Shown here in pieces: positions 1-8,946 of a DNA stretch of 64,000 nucleotides; position 1 is the stretch's first letter, and every line of letters begins with the position of its first letter. This stretch comes from Streptomyces griseoloalbus (GTDB lineage Bacteria; Actinomycetota; Actinomycetes; Streptomycetales; Streptomycetaceae), in contig BMUD01000004.1 in assembly GCA_014650015.1 (NCBI GenBank), positions 62,001 through 126,000 of the forward strand. The letters are read 5' to 3'. The notes under the pieces were generated by a model, which was not told the origin of the DNA, made no database searches, and saw only the letters and a list, made by a program, of their open reading frames with translations. The translations under genes and the position numbers were made by a program.

Positions 1-603
1 GACCAGGTCGAAGACGCCCTCGCTGGTGTAGAACTTCGTCGCGAAGCCGCGGGTGTCGCGCACGGTGTCCGCGGACCCCCGTGAGCCGACCACCGTGGAG
101 AACCGCACGAACACCGGCGTTTCGACGTCCGGGGCGAGGAACCCCGCCTTGGTCACGGAGGCCGCCGAGCCGTAGCTCTGGAAGACCCCGTGCGCGCCCG
201 CGCCGCGGGCATGGACCACGCGCTCCGGGATGCGCTCGTGGTCGAAGTGCATGACCTTCTCGCGCAGGTGGTGGTCCTGGAGCAGTACGGGGCCCCGCGG
301 ACCCGCCTTGAGCGAGTGGTCGGTGTCGTACAGCCGTGTGCCCTGCGCGTTCGTCAGATAGCTCCCGGACTGCGCCACCCTGGCCTGGTCGGCTCCGGTG
401 GGCTGGCCGGTGGGCGACACGGTGTCCGGGCCGCTCTGGTCCGGCTTCGCCGGCAGCGGCTCGCGCGGCTCGGTCGGCTCGGCCGCGGACGGCGGCTCGG
501 GGGCCGGGCGTCCGGGAATTCCGTCGGCCGGGGCCGAGCCGTCGCCCTGCAGGCTCTCGGTGATCTTCTTCGCTGCCCGCTTGACGGGATTGGCCTCGCT
601 CAT
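1..603 (-). CDS. Catalase, N-terminal part (runs off the window)
   Basis: This is the first 201 residues of a monofunctional haem catalase, which converts hydrogen peroxide to water and oxygen in the cytoplasm. The start is an ATG with GGAGGAG about 10 bases upstream. A poorly conserved, proline-rich extension of about 75 residues is followed by catalase landmarks: [16 protein letters not shown], then [21 protein letters not shown], which holds the distal haem histidine, and [25 protein letters not shown]. The long N-terminal extension and the spacing suit a large-subunit (HPII/KatE-type) catalase, but the C-terminal flavodoxin-like domain that would prove this lies outside the window. Nothing looks broken; the truncation is only the window edge. 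Confidence 0.93.
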   Translation of the reverse strand, partial: MSEANPVKRAAKKITESLQGDGSAPADGIPGRPAPEPPSAAEPTEPREPLPAKPDQSGPDTVSPTGQPTGADQARVAQSGSYLTNAQGTRLYDTDHSLKAGPRGPVLLQDHHLREKVMHFDHERIPERVVHARGAGAHGVFQSYGSAASVTKAGFLAPDVETPVFVRFSTVVGSRGSADTVRDTRGFATKFYTSEGVFDLV

Positions 604-1159
604 AAGGTGACACTCCTCCGCTTCAGACCGGCCACGGACGGGTGGCCGTGCGTTCAGTTGCCGACTGCGGGCGATCCGATGGAACAAAGTGCTTGAAAAA
701 GGACATCAGGTGCGGCCAACGTCTCACGGCGGGACCGACCCCGCAGCGGGCACGCCGCGATGGGGTGACCCCCTCGCCCCACAGCCCTCACCGCGAAGCA
801 CCCGTCCCCGCGCCTGGAGACACCGGCACACACCCGCCCCCCTCACCCCGCCCTTCCCCGCCGGATCCGACCACCCCGCCCGCGTACCCGTCGTCCGCGA
901 GACAAGGCATGGAGATGTGGCCCGGGGCGCCGCCCGGCGACGGACACTCGCTCACCCATTTACGTCCAGGGGCTTGCCCGCACAATGTCTCACCACTTAA
1001 ATCAAACCCTGAACTAAGCACGCGCGCAGCCGTGTACGCCGTCCGGCATGCCCTCACGCACAGAGAGCCGTGCCCTCGCACCACCCGCCGCGCGGACAGC
1101 TCGGCCTGCGCGCCCGCGGGCTCGCCCGCATCCCGACCGCACCAGCAGAAAGCTGACGC
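604..1159. other. 556-bp divergent intergenic region
   Basis: This gap separates the divergently transcribed catalase and secreted beta-helix genes. Open frames here have no convincing start or family. An A/T-rich patch at 997-1022 with TTGCCC at 974-979 and TTAAAT at 997-1002 (17-base spacing) is a weak candidate promoter for the rightward gene. No clear palindrome was found. Confidence 0.4.
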
Positions 1160-3733
1160 ATGAGACACATGAAGCAGTGGGGTCGCCTCAGACGCGGAGC
1201 CTCGGTCGCGGCGTTCGCCGCCACGGCGGCGCTCGTCACCCTGCCCTCCGCCCAGACCCCGGCCACGGCGGCCGAAACCCCCTTGTCCCAGGGCCGGCCG
1301 GCCACCGCCTCGTCGACCGAGAACGCCGCAACGCCCGCGAGCAGCGCCGTGGACGGCGACACGGGCACCCGGTGGTCGTCGGCCGCGAGCGACGACCAGT
1401 GGGTGCAGGTCGACCTCGGCGCCACGGCGTCCGTCTCCCGGGTCGTCCTCGACTGGGAGGCCGCCTTCGGCAAGGACTACAAGATCCAGCTCTCGCAGGA
1501 CGGCAGCAGCTGGGCCGACGCCAGGACCGTGACCGGGAGCGACGGCGGCGTCGACACGGTGGACGTGTCGGGGCAGGCCCGCTACGTCCGGATGCAGGGC
1601 GTGGACCGGGCCACCGCATGGGGCTACTCCCTGTGGGAGTTCCAGGTCTTCGGCACCAGCGGGGGCAACCCGCCCGCCGCCTGCGGCACGGCCGACTCCG
1701 CCCAGGGCAAGCCCGCTTCCGCGTCCTCCACGGAGAACGCGGGCACCCCCGCCTCCGCCGCCTTCGACGGTGACACCGGCACCCGCTGGTCGAGTCAGGC
1801 CTCGGACCCGCAGTGGGTGCGGGTCGACCTGGGCACGGTGCAGGAACTGTGCGAGGTGGACCTGAACTGGGAGGCCGCCTACGCCAAGGACTTCCGGATC
1901 GAGGCCTCCACCGACGGCCAAAACTGGACCACGCTCGAGTCCGTCACCGGCGCGACCGGCGGCCGGGCCTCCTACGAGGTGGCCGGCTCGGGCCGGTACG
2001 TCCGCGTCCTCGGCACGGCCCGCGCCACGAGCTACGGCTACTCCCTGTGGGAGGTCGCCGTGCACACCACCTCGGGCGGCACCGGTCCGATCGAGGGCGG
2101 CGGCGACCTGGGGCCGAACGTCATCGTCGTGGACCCGTCGACTCCGGGCCTCCAGCAGAAGTTCGACCAGGTCTTCGCCCGGCAGGAGACGGCCCAGTTC
2201 GGCAGCGGGCGCTACCAGTTCCTGCTGAAGCCGGGCACGTACGACAACATCAACGCCCAACTCGGCTTCTACACCTCCGTCTCCGGGCTGGGCCTCAACC
2301 CCGACGACGTCCAGATCAACGGCGACATCACCGTGGACGCCGGCTGGTTCAACGGCAACGCCACACAGAACTTCTGGCGTTCGGCGGAGAACCTCGCCCT
2401 CAACCCCGTCAACGGCACCGACCGGTGGGCGGTCGCACAGGCCGCTCCGTTCCGCCGGATCCACGTCAAGGGCGGCCTCAACCTCGCCCCGAGCGGCTAT
2501 GGCTGGGCCTCCGGCGGGTACATCGCCGACTCGAAGATCGACGGCACCGTCGGTCCGTACTCCCAGCAGCAGTGGTACACCCGTGACAGTTCGGTCGGCG
2601 GCTGGACCAACGGCGTGTGGAACATGACGTTCACGGGCGTCCAGGGCGCTCCGGCGACCAACTTCGAGACCGGCCCGTACACCACGTTCGACACGACACC
2701 GATCTCCCGTGAGAAGCCGTTCCTCTACCTGGACGGCAACGACTACAAGGTGTTCGTGCCCGCCAAGCGCACCCACTCCCGCGGCGTGTCCTGGCCCGCC
2801 AACACGGGCGGCACCTCGCTGCCGCTCGACCGGTTCTACGTGGTCAAGCCCGGCGCCACGGCCGCGACCATCAACGCCGCGCTCGACCAGGGCCTCAACC
2901 TGCTGTTCACGCCCGGCGTGTACCACATCGACCGGACCATCGAGGTCGACCGGGCCGACACCGTGGTGCTCGGCCTCGGTCTGGCCACGATCATCCCGGA
3001 CGGTGGCATCGACGCCATGCACGTGGCCGACGTCGACGGTGTCCGGCTCGCCGGATTCCTGATCGACGCGGGACCGCAGAACTCGGACACGCTGCTGCGC
3101 ATCGGCCCGGCCGGCGCGTCCGCCGACCACTCCGCCAACCCGACCACCATGCAGGACGTCTTCATCCGCATCGGCGGGGCGGGCCCCGGCCTGGCCACCG
3201 ACTCGGTCGTGGTCAACAGCGACGACGTGCTCATCGACCACACCTGGATCTGGCGCGCCGACCACGGCGAGGGCGTGGGCTGGGAGACCAACCGCGCCGA
3301 CTACGGCCTGCGCGTCAACGGCGACGACGTGCTCACCACGGGCCTGTTCGTCGAGCACTTCAACAAGTACGACGTGGTCTGGAGCGGTGAACGCGGCCGC
3401 ACGATCTTCTTCCAGAACGAGAAGGCGTACGACGCCCCCGACGAGGCCGCCATCACCCATGACGGCATCGTCGGATACGCGGCCTACAAGGTCGCCGACT
3501 CGGTGAACGAACACGAGGCCTGGGCGCTCGGCAGCTACTGCAACTACACGTCCGACGACACCATCGTGCAGCACCACGGGTTCCAGGTGCCGGTGAAGCC
3601 CGGCATCAGGATGCGGCACCTGCAGGTGATCTCGCTCGGCGGCAAGGGGCAGTACCGCCACGTCATCAACGACACGGGCTCCCCCACGTCGGGGACGGAC
3701 ACCATCCCGTCCAAGGTCACCCAGTTCCCCTGA
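1160..3733 (+). CDS. Secreted discoidin (F5/8 type C) and beta-helix protein
   Basis: An 857-residue exported protein. Residues 1 to about 40 form a Sec-type signal peptide (RLRRGAS, an alanine-rich core, then ATAAE). Two F5/8 type C (discoidin, CBM32-like) modules follow at about 40-165 and 175-305, each with the xGxxxxASSTEN opening, DGDTGTRWSS and a YGYSLWE ending. The remaining 540 residues are rich in Gly, Asp and Asn (NVIVVDPSTPG, LKPGTYDNINAQLGFYTSVSG, FYVVKPGATAATINAALDQG) and resemble the right-handed beta-helix of GH55/pectate-lyase-3-like proteins. It probably binds and acts on extracellular polysaccharide; the catalytic activity is not identifiable. The ATG at 1160 fits the signal peptide, but the ribosome site (AGAAAG) is weak. 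It is a single gene that converges on the next gene. Confidence 0.85.
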   Translation: MRHMKQWGRLRRGASVAAFAATAALVTLPSAQTPATAAETPLSQGRPATASSTENAATPASSAVDGDTGTRWSSAASDDQWVQVDLGATASVSRVVLDWEAAFGKDYKIQLSQDGSSWADARTVTGSDGGVDTVDVSGQARYVRMQGVDRATAWGYSLWEFQVFGTSGGNPPAACGTADSAQGKPASASSTENAGTPASAAFDGDTGTRWSSQASDPQWVRVDLGTVQELCEVDLNWEAAYAKDFRIEASTDGQNWTTLESVTGATGGRASYEVAGSGRYVRVLGTARATSYGYSLWEVAVHTTSGGTGPIEGGGDLGPNVIVVDPSTPGLQQKFDQVFARQETAQFGSGRYQFLLKPGTYDNINAQLGFYTSVSGLGLNPDDVQINGDITVDAGWFNGNATQNFWRSAENLALNPVNGTDRWAVAQAAPFRRIHVKGGLNLAPSGYGWASGGYIADSKIDGTVGPYSQQQWYTRDSSVGGWTNGVWNMTFTGVQGAPATNFETGPYTTFDTTPISREKPFLYLDGNDYKVFVPAKRTHSRGVSWPANTGGTSLPLDRFYVVKPGATAATINAALDQGLNLLFTPGVYHIDRTIEVDRADTVVLGLGLATIIPDGGIDAMHVADVDGVRLAGFLIDAGPQNSDTLLRIGPAGASADHSANPTTMQDVFIRIGGAGPGLATDSVVVNSDDVLIDHTWIWRADHGEGVGWETNRADYGLRVNGDDVLTTGLFVEHFNKYDVVWSGERGRTIFFQNEKAYDAPDEAAITHDGIVGYAAYKVADSVNEHEAWALGSYCNYTSDDTIVQHHGFQVPVKPGIRMRHLQVISLGGKGQYRHVINDTGSPTSGTDTIPSKVTQFP

Positions 3734-3743
3734 GCGTGACAGA

Positions 3744-3802
3744 GCCCCGCGCCGGAATCAGAACAACTGCCCCTGCTCCGCGGGGGCGGTCCGGCGCGGG
3801 GC
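3744..3802. terminator. Long-loop hairpin between convergent genes
   Basis: A 12-base perfect inverted repeat (GCCCCGCGCCGG at 3744-3755 and its complement at 3791-3802) encloses 35 bases with a smaller GC hairpin. It starts 10 bases after the beta-helix stop and overlaps the 3' end of the small gene on the other strand. A role as terminator is inferred. Confidence 0.4.
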
Positions 3803-3982
3803 ACGGCGCGGGCCGGGGGTCCGCACCGGGCTCTCCTCACCGAACAGCGGCGCCGTGCCATACTCGTCCGGCTCGGCCGGCACCACGACGGGGCCGGTGC
3901 CCACGTTGAGGCACAGCGGGGCCTCGCGGTCGAAATCACCGGGCGTCATGTCCGTCCAATCGCGTTCCCGACGCTCACTCAC
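3758..3982 (-). CDS. Small conserved hypothetical protein (74 aa)
   Basis: A 74-residue acidic-to-basic soluble protein opening MSERRERDWTDMTPGDFDREAPL and ending in a basic, proline-rich tail, PRRTAPAEQGQLF. There is no signal peptide, membrane segment or cysteine pair beyond a lone Cys. The frame has strong third-position GC bias, and the sequence looks like a lineage-specific Streptomyces family seen as a stand-alone gene. No function can be assigned. It converges on the beta-helix gene and its 3' end lies within the long-loop hairpin. Confidence 0.65.
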   Translation of the reverse strand: MSERRERDWTDMTPGDFDREAPLCLNVGTGPVVVPAEPDEYGTAPLFGEESPVRTPGPRRAPRRTAPAEQGQLF

Positions 3983-4159
3983 CGACGCTCCGCTCCCCGT
4001 TCACACGGCCAGGTTATCGGTCGTCCGGCGCCCCGCGAGCGACACGGCGCACAGCCCCGTCCGACAGAGAGACGTACGTCACACTCGCATCGCTGTCACA
4101 CATCGGGGAGCCGGTCCGTCAGTGCTGTGCAACCCGCACAGATGACCAAGGAGATCCTC

Positions 4160-4633
4160 ATGAACGCGCGTGTCAACCTGTTCGGCAACCCCCTCGCGGC
4201 CAAGGTGTTCAAGCACATCAACTCGGCGGGCAAGGCGGTGACGGACTCCGGGCTGCCGGCCACCACGCAGGAGCTGGTGAAGATCCGTGCCAGCCAGATC
4301 AACGGCTGCGGTTTCTGCACCGACATGCACACCAAGGACGCGGCCGCCGCCGGGGAGACCTCGGTCCGCCTCCATCTGGTCGCCGCCTGGCGGGAGGCCA
4401 CGGTCTTCACCGAGGCGGAGCGCGCCGCGCTGGAGCTGACGGAGCAGGGCACCCGGATCGCCGACGCGGCCGGCGGCGTGAGTGACGAGGCCTGGGCCGA
4501 CGCCGCCAAGCACTACGACGAGGACCAGCTCATCGCCCTGATCTCCCTGATCGCCGTCACCAACGCCTACAACCGCGTCAACGTCATCAACCAGCAGCCG
4601 GCGGGCGACTACCAGCCCGGCCAGTTCGGCTGA
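4160..4633 (+). CDS. Carboxymuconolactone decarboxylase / AhpD-like alkylhydroperoxidase
   Basis: A 157-residue all-helical protein of the AhpD/CMD superfamily, expected to reduce organic peroxides or serve as a thiol redox partner in the cytoplasm. The signature is at residues 46-57, QINGCGFCTDMH, with the redox pair Cys50 and Cys53 and the conserved His57. An upstream GTG (4127) and ATG (4142) are in frame, but the ATG at 4160 follows AAGGAG at the ideal 6-base distance and is preferred. A long convergent terminator separates it from the methionine sulfoxide reductase gene. Together with the catalase and msrA it makes a small oxidative-defence neighbourhood. Confidence 0.9.
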   Translation: MNARVNLFGNPLAAKVFKHINSAGKAVTDSGLPATTQELVKIRASQINGCGFCTDMHTKDAAAAGETSVRLHLVAAWREATVFTEAERAALELTEQGTRIADAAGGVSDEAWADAAKHYDEDQLIALISLIAVTNAYNRVNVINQQPAGDYQPGQFG

Positions 4634-4639
4634 CCGACG

Positions 4640-4681
4640 CCCGCTTTGCCCCCGGCCCGGGTGGGCCGGGGGCAAAGCGGG
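4640..4681. terminator. Bidirectional intrinsic terminator
   Basis: A perfect 19-bp stem (4640-4658 with 4663-4681) closes a GGGT loop. It lies between the convergent AhpD-like and msrA genes, 6 bases past one stop and 8 past the other, so it can serve both. Confidence 0.85.
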
Positions 4682-4689
4682 GCGCCGGG

Positions 4690-5202
4690 TCAGGCCTGCG
4701 CGCGCTTCGGCAGACGCCAGCCGGGGCGCACGAAGTGGCAGGTGTAGCCGTCCGGGTAGCGCTGGAGGTAGTCCTGGTGCTCCGGCTCGGCCTCCCAGAA
4801 GGGCCCGGCCGGTGCGACCTCGGTCACCACCTCGCCCGGCCACAGCCCGGACGCGTTGACGTCGGCGATCGTGTCCTCGGCGACGCGCTTCTGCTCGTCG
4901 TCGAGGTAGAAGATGGCGGAGCGGTAGCTCAGCCCGATGTCGTTGCCCTGCCGGTTCTTCGTGGTCGGGTCGTGGATCTGGAAGAAGTACTCCAGGATCG
5001 TCCGGTAGTCGGTCACGGCGGGGTCGTAGGTGATCTCGATCGACTCGGCGTGGGTCCCGTGGTCGCGGTAGGTCGCGTGGGACACGTCACCGCCGCTGTA
5101 CCCCACCCGCGTGGTCAGCACGCCCGGGAACGTCCGGATCAGCTCCTGCATGCCCCAGAAGCAGCCGCCCGCGAGCAGCGCCCTCGCCTCGGTCCTCGTC
5201 AT
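4690..5202 (-). CDS. msrA: Peptide-methionine (S)-S-oxide reductase MsrA
   Basis: A 170-residue enzyme that reduces methionine-S-sulfoxide in oxidised proteins, recycled by thioredoxin. The catalytic Cys14 sits in the diagnostic GGCFWG motif. [29 protein letters not shown] and the C-terminal [15 protein letters not shown] region match the family. The open frame extends upstream, but the ATG at 5202, giving [17 protein letters not shown], sits directly before the conserved domain and follows a purine-rich GGAGAAGGG. The length is normal for an MsrA without an MsrB fusion. It is monocistronic, shares a terminator with the AhpD-like gene, and is divergent from the sensor phosphatase gene. Confidence 0.95.
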   Translation of the reverse strand: MTRTEARALLAGGCFWGMQELIRTFPGVLTTRVGYSGGDVSHATYRDHGTHAESIEITYDPAVTDYRTILEYFFQIHDPTTKNRQGNDIGLSYRSAIFYLDDEQKRVAEDTIADVNASGLWPGEVVTEVAPAGPFWEAEPEHQDYLQRYPDGYTCHFVRPGWRLPKRAQA

Positions 5203-5684
5203 CTCGTCTCGCCCTTCTCCCAGGTGTCCTGCGGCGTTCATCAGTGAGAACCCCGTCGCGAACATCATTGTTCCGCCCGCCCGGCCGCCGGCCGGCAGGG
5301 GCTGGACAGTCCGGCGCCGTGCCGGCGTGAGGCGGCCGTGCTGTCCCTGCCCGGAGACACGGATGTGCCCGCCGCCGCGCCCGTCGCGGTGGACTCGACG
5401 GCGCGCCACCGCGACCACCCGTCCCTGCCGATGTCCCCCGCTGCCCGGGGCGGTACGGCTCGCGACAAAGGCTCCGACGAGCGGGCCGAACGGCTCGCCC
5501 GGCAGTCGGCGCGCCTCCACCGGGTACGGCCTGTCCCTCGAACCGCCCAGTGGCGACCGGTCGAGTGCGCTGGTCCATCGGGTACGCGGACCGCAGGCCG
5601 CGCGGGACCGGCGGCGCGCGTGGCCGCCGGGGCGGCCGTTGCGACCGTTCGCGCACGTCCGAGCGGCGATGCTAGAAAAGTGTC

Positions 5685-8363
5685 ATGGCCGGTTTCCTCG
5701 GCCGCCTCCGCCCGGTGGTGACCACGCGCCCCGTCGCCCACCAGGTGTTCGCCCTGCAAGTGGTGATCGTGCTCCTCCTCGCTCTCGCCGCCGCGGCGGC
5801 CCTGGTGCTGCAGGCGCGCGCCGACACCGAGCGCGAGGCCCGTAACCGGGCCCTCGCCGTGGCGCAGTCCTTCTCCCAGGCGCCGGGCGTCCGGACCGCG
5901 CTGAGGGGTGAGGATCCCAGCGCGGTGCTGCAACCGCGGGCCGAGGCGGCGCGCAGGGCGTCGGGGGTGGACTTCATCGTCGTGATGACCCCGCGGGGCA
6001 CCCGCTACACCCACCCCGATCCGGCTCAGATCGGCCGGCGCTACATCGGCACCATCGGTCCCGCGTCGCACGGTGGCACCGTCATGGAGACCGTCACGGG
6101 CACGCTGGGGCCGTCCACGCGGGCCGTGGTGCCGGTCAAGGACCCGGACGGCACCGTGATCGGGCTGGTCGCCGCCGGCATCACACTGGACCGCGTGAGG
6201 GAGACCGCGAATCGTCAGGTGCCCCTCCTGCTCAGCGCCACGGGCGTCGCCCTCGGTCTGTCCGTCCTGGGAACGGGCCTGGTCAGCAGGCGGTTGCGGC
6301 AGCAGACGCACGGGTTGGAACCGGCCGAGATGACCCGTATGTACGAGCATCACGACGCCGTGCTGCACGCGGTGCGCGAGGGCGTACTGATCGTCGGCGG
6401 TGACGGCCGGCTGGCCCTGGCGAACGACGAGGCCCGCAGGCTGCTCGACCTGCCCCCGGACGCGGAGGGACGTACCGCGACCGCCAACGGCGTCGACCCC
6501 GACCTGGCCCGGCTGCTCGCCGAGGGACGCGAGGCCACCGACGAGGTGTACACCGCCCGGGGCCGGCTCCTGGCCGTGAGCCAGCGTCCGACCGGCCGGG
6601 ACGGCGGGCCCGCCGTCGTGACACTGCGGGACACCACCGAGCTCCAGGCCCTCGCGGGCCGGGCCGACGTGGCCCGGCAGCGTCTGCGGCTGCTCTACGA
6701 CGCCGGCCTGCGCATCGGCAGCCGCCTCGACGTCGTGTACACCTCGCAGGAACTGGCCGACTTCGCCGTGCCACGGTTCGCCGACTACGTCGCCGTCGAT
6801 CTCGCCGAGCCCGTACTGAGCGGAGAGGAGCCCACGCGGGGCGACCCGGTGCTGCGCCGGGTCGCGTTCAGCGGCATCCGGGACGACACCCCGTTCCTGC
6901 CGCTCGGTGAGCTGATCCGCTTCTCCCCCGCCACCCCCCAGGGCGCCGGTTTCCGTTCCGGCGAGTCGGTCCTGGAATCCGACATGGCCGACTTCGCCGG
7001 CTGGCACGAGCCGGATCCCGAGCGGGCCCGGAAGGTCGTCGCGTCCGGTACCCATTCGATGATCACGGTGCCGCTGCGCGCCCGCGGTGTCGTCCTGGGC
7101 GTCGCCTCGTTCTACCGCTCACGCAAGCCCGAACCGTTCGAGGCGGACGACGTGGCGCTCGGCGAGGAGCTGGTGGCCCGCGCCGCGGTGAGCATCGACA
7201 ACGCACGTCGCTACACCCGCGAACACGCCATGGCGGCCACGCTGCAACGCAGCCTGCTCCCCCGCGCGCTGCCGCAGCAGAACGCGCTCGACGTCGCCCA
7301 CCGCTATCTGCCCGCGCAGGCGGGTCGCGGCGGGGTCGGCGGCGACTGGTTCGACGTCATTCCGCTTCCCGGGGCCAGGGTGGCGCTCGTGGTGGGTGAC
7401 GTGGTCGGCCACGGGCTGCACGCCGCCGCCACCATGGGACGACTGCGTACGGCGGTGCACAACTTCTCCACCCTCGACCTGCCCCCCGACGAACTGCTGT
7501 GGCACCTGGACGACCTCGTCACCCGGATCGACCAGGACGAGAGCGGGGAGGTCGAGACCGCGCCGGTGACCGGAGCCACCTGCCTCTACGTCGTCTACGA
7601 CCCGTCGACCCGCTGGTGCACCCTGGCCCGCGCCGGGCATCTCCCGCCGGCCGTCGTCCATCCGGACGGGAGGGCCGAGTTCATCGACGTACCCGCCGGC
7701 CCACCGCTCGGTCTCGGCGGTCTCCCCTTCGAGACCGCCGAGCTGCGGTTGCCGCCCGGCAGCAGTCTGGTGCTGTACACCGACGGGCTGGTGGAGGACC
7801 GCCACCGCGACATCGACGAGGGACTGGAACTGCTGCGGCGGGCGCTGACCGACTCGGCCGGTGCCCCGGAGGAGGCGTGCGACACCGTGCTGCGGGCGCT
7901 GCTGCCCGAGCGTCCCCGCGACGACGTCGCGCTGCTGATCGCCCGTACGCGCGCGCTGGGCGACGACCACACCGCCGCGTGGGACGTCCCCTCCGACCCG
8001 TCCGCCGTCGGCGGGGTGCGCTCGGCGGTCACCCGGGCGATGGCCGGCTGGGGCCTGGAGGAGGAGTCCTTCGTCACGGAGCTGATCATCAGCGAGCTGG
8101 TCACCAACGCCATCCGGCACGCCTCGCCGCCCATCCACGTACGGCTCATCCGCGACCGCGCCCTCATCTGCGAGGTGTCCGACGGCAGCAGCACCTCCCC
8201 GCACCTGCGCCGGGCGGCCGCCACGGACGAGGGCGGACGCGGCCTGTTCCTCGTCGCCCGGTTCGCCGAACGGTGGGGCACGCGGTACACGGCGAACGGC
8301 AAGGTCATCTGGACGGAACAGCCCCTGCCGGTCCGGCACCGGGCAGCCGGGGACGGTGAGTGA
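5685..8363 (+). CDS. Membrane sensor: Cache-like, PAS, GAF, SpoIIE phosphatase and HATPase
   Basis: An 892-residue signalling protein. Transmembrane helices at about 21-43 and 178-200 bracket an extracytoplasmic sensor of the single-Cache/CitA type. These are followed by PAS (about 220-320), GAF (330-512), a SpoIIE PP2C phosphatase (530-755) with metal-binding motifs GGDWFD, GDVVGHG, YTDGLVED and RDDVALL, and an HATPase_c serine-kinase module (765-880) with ELVTNAIRHA and DEGGRGLFLV. It should both dephosphorylate anti-anti-sigma proteins and phosphorylate or bind sigma-switch partners in response to an external ligand. A close full-length relative lies at 48510-51248. The ATG at 5685 has only a weak ribosome site (GAAAAG). 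It converges on an RsbW-like gene. Confidence 0.92.
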   Translation: MAGFLGRLRPVVTTRPVAHQVFALQVVIVLLLALAAAAALVLQARADTEREARNRALAVAQSFSQAPGVRTALRGEDPSAVLQPRAEAARRASGVDFIVVMTPRGTRYTHPDPAQIGRRYIGTIGPASHGGTVMETVTGTLGPSTRAVVPVKDPDGTVIGLVAAGITLDRVRETANRQVPLLLSATGVALGLSVLGTGLVSRRLRQQTHGLEPAEMTRMYEHHDAVLHAVREGVLIVGGDGRLALANDEARRLLDLPPDAEGRTATANGVDPDLARLLAEGREATDEVYTARGRLLAVSQRPTGRDGGPAVVTLRDTTELQALAGRADVARQRLRLLYDAGLRIGSRLDVVYTSQELADFAVPRFADYVAVDLAEPVLSGEEPTRGDPVLRRVAFSGIRDDTPFLPLGELIRFSPATPQGAGFRSGESVLESDMADFAGWHEPDPERARKVVASGTHSMITVPLRARGVVLGVASFYRSRKPEPFEADDVALGEELVARAAVSIDNARRYTREHAMAATLQRSLLPRALPQQNALDVAHRYLPAQAGRGGVGGDWFDVIPLPGARVALVVGDVVGHGLHAAATMGRLRTAVHNFSTLDLPPDELLWHLDDLVTRIDQDESGEVETAPVTGATCLYVVYDPSTRWCTLARAGHLPPAVVHPDGRAEFIDVPAGPPLGLGGLPFETAELRLPPGSSLVLYTDGLVEDRHRDIDEGLELLRRALTDSAGAPEEACDTVLRALLPERPRDDVALLIARTRALGDDHTAAWDVPSDPSAVGGVRSAVTRAMAGWGLEEESFVTELIISELVTNAIRHASPPIHVRLIRDRALICEVSDGSSTSPHLRRAAATDEGGRGLFLVARFAERWGTRYTANGKVIWTEQPLPVRHRAAGDGE

Positions 8364-8388
8364 GCCGGCGCCTCCCCGGACCGGAGAA

Positions 8389-8832
8389 TCAGGCGGACAG
8401 GGAGATTCGGGCGGTGATGCTCTTGCCTGCCGACTCCTGCCGTACGTCCAGGGCCTGGGCGACGGCCATCACGATCTCCAGCCCGTGCTGGCCCACTCGG
8501 CCCGGGTCCGCGTCCCGGGCCACCGGTGGCGCGGGGTTGCCGTCCCGGACGACGATCTCGACGGCGTCGCCGGCGACCCGCAGGTCCAATCCGACGGGAC
8601 CCGGCGCGTACTTACGGGCGTTGGTGACCAGCTCGCTGACGACGAGCTGGGTGACCTCCAGCGCTCGTGTCGACACCGGCAGGCCGTCCTCCGACCGCAC
8701 CCGGGCCAGGAACTCGGCGGCGAGATGGCGGGCCTGGGCTATCCAGGCGCCGTCACCCTCCAGGGCGTACGAAGCCCGCAGCCGCGGTGCGCCTGGCACC
8801 GTGTCCCCCTCGTCGACTGGAACTGGTTCCAT
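8389..8832 (-). CDS. RsbW/SpoIIAB-like ATP-binding anti-sigma kinase
   Basis: A 147-residue stand-alone HATPase_c protein of the kind that binds sigma factors or phosphorylates STAS anti-anti-sigma proteins. The N-box is TQLVVSELVTNARKYAPG and the G1/G2 region is DPGRVGQHGLEIVMAVAQ. No transmembrane segment is present. A GTG 15 bases further upstream (8847) is possible, but the ATG at 8832 has GAGGG 6 bases before it. It faces the sensor phosphatase-kinase and lies near the rsbV/rsbP/rsbQ-like operon, so it could be one of the partners. The partner itself cannot be read from sequence. Confidence 0.85.
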   Translation of the reverse strand: MEPVPVDEGDTVPGAPRLRASYALEGDGAWIAQARHLAAEFLARVRSEDGLPVSTRALEVTQLVVSELVTNARKYAPGPVGLDLRVAGDAVEIVVRDGNPAPPVARDADPGRVGQHGLEIVMAVAQALDVRQESAGKSITARISLSA

Positions 8833-8946
8833 CCGGTCCGCCCTCACTCACCGATCACACCGCGCGACTACCCGCTTCGCTCCCCCGCACGCCACTGAAG
8901 TGTGACAGGTACCTCAGACATCGCGGTGCCGCGGTCGGCAGCCCGA

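Noticed and set aside
642-1163. 173-residue plus-strand frame in the catalase/beta-helix gap
   Set aside because: Composition is Pro/Arg/Ser-rich, no ribosome site, and it would cover both divergent promoters.
788-3661. 957-residue minus-strand open frame across the beta-helix gene
   Set aside because: It is the complementary-strand shadow of a gene with a signal peptide and discoidin domains; its translation is Val/Arg/Gly-rich without any family.
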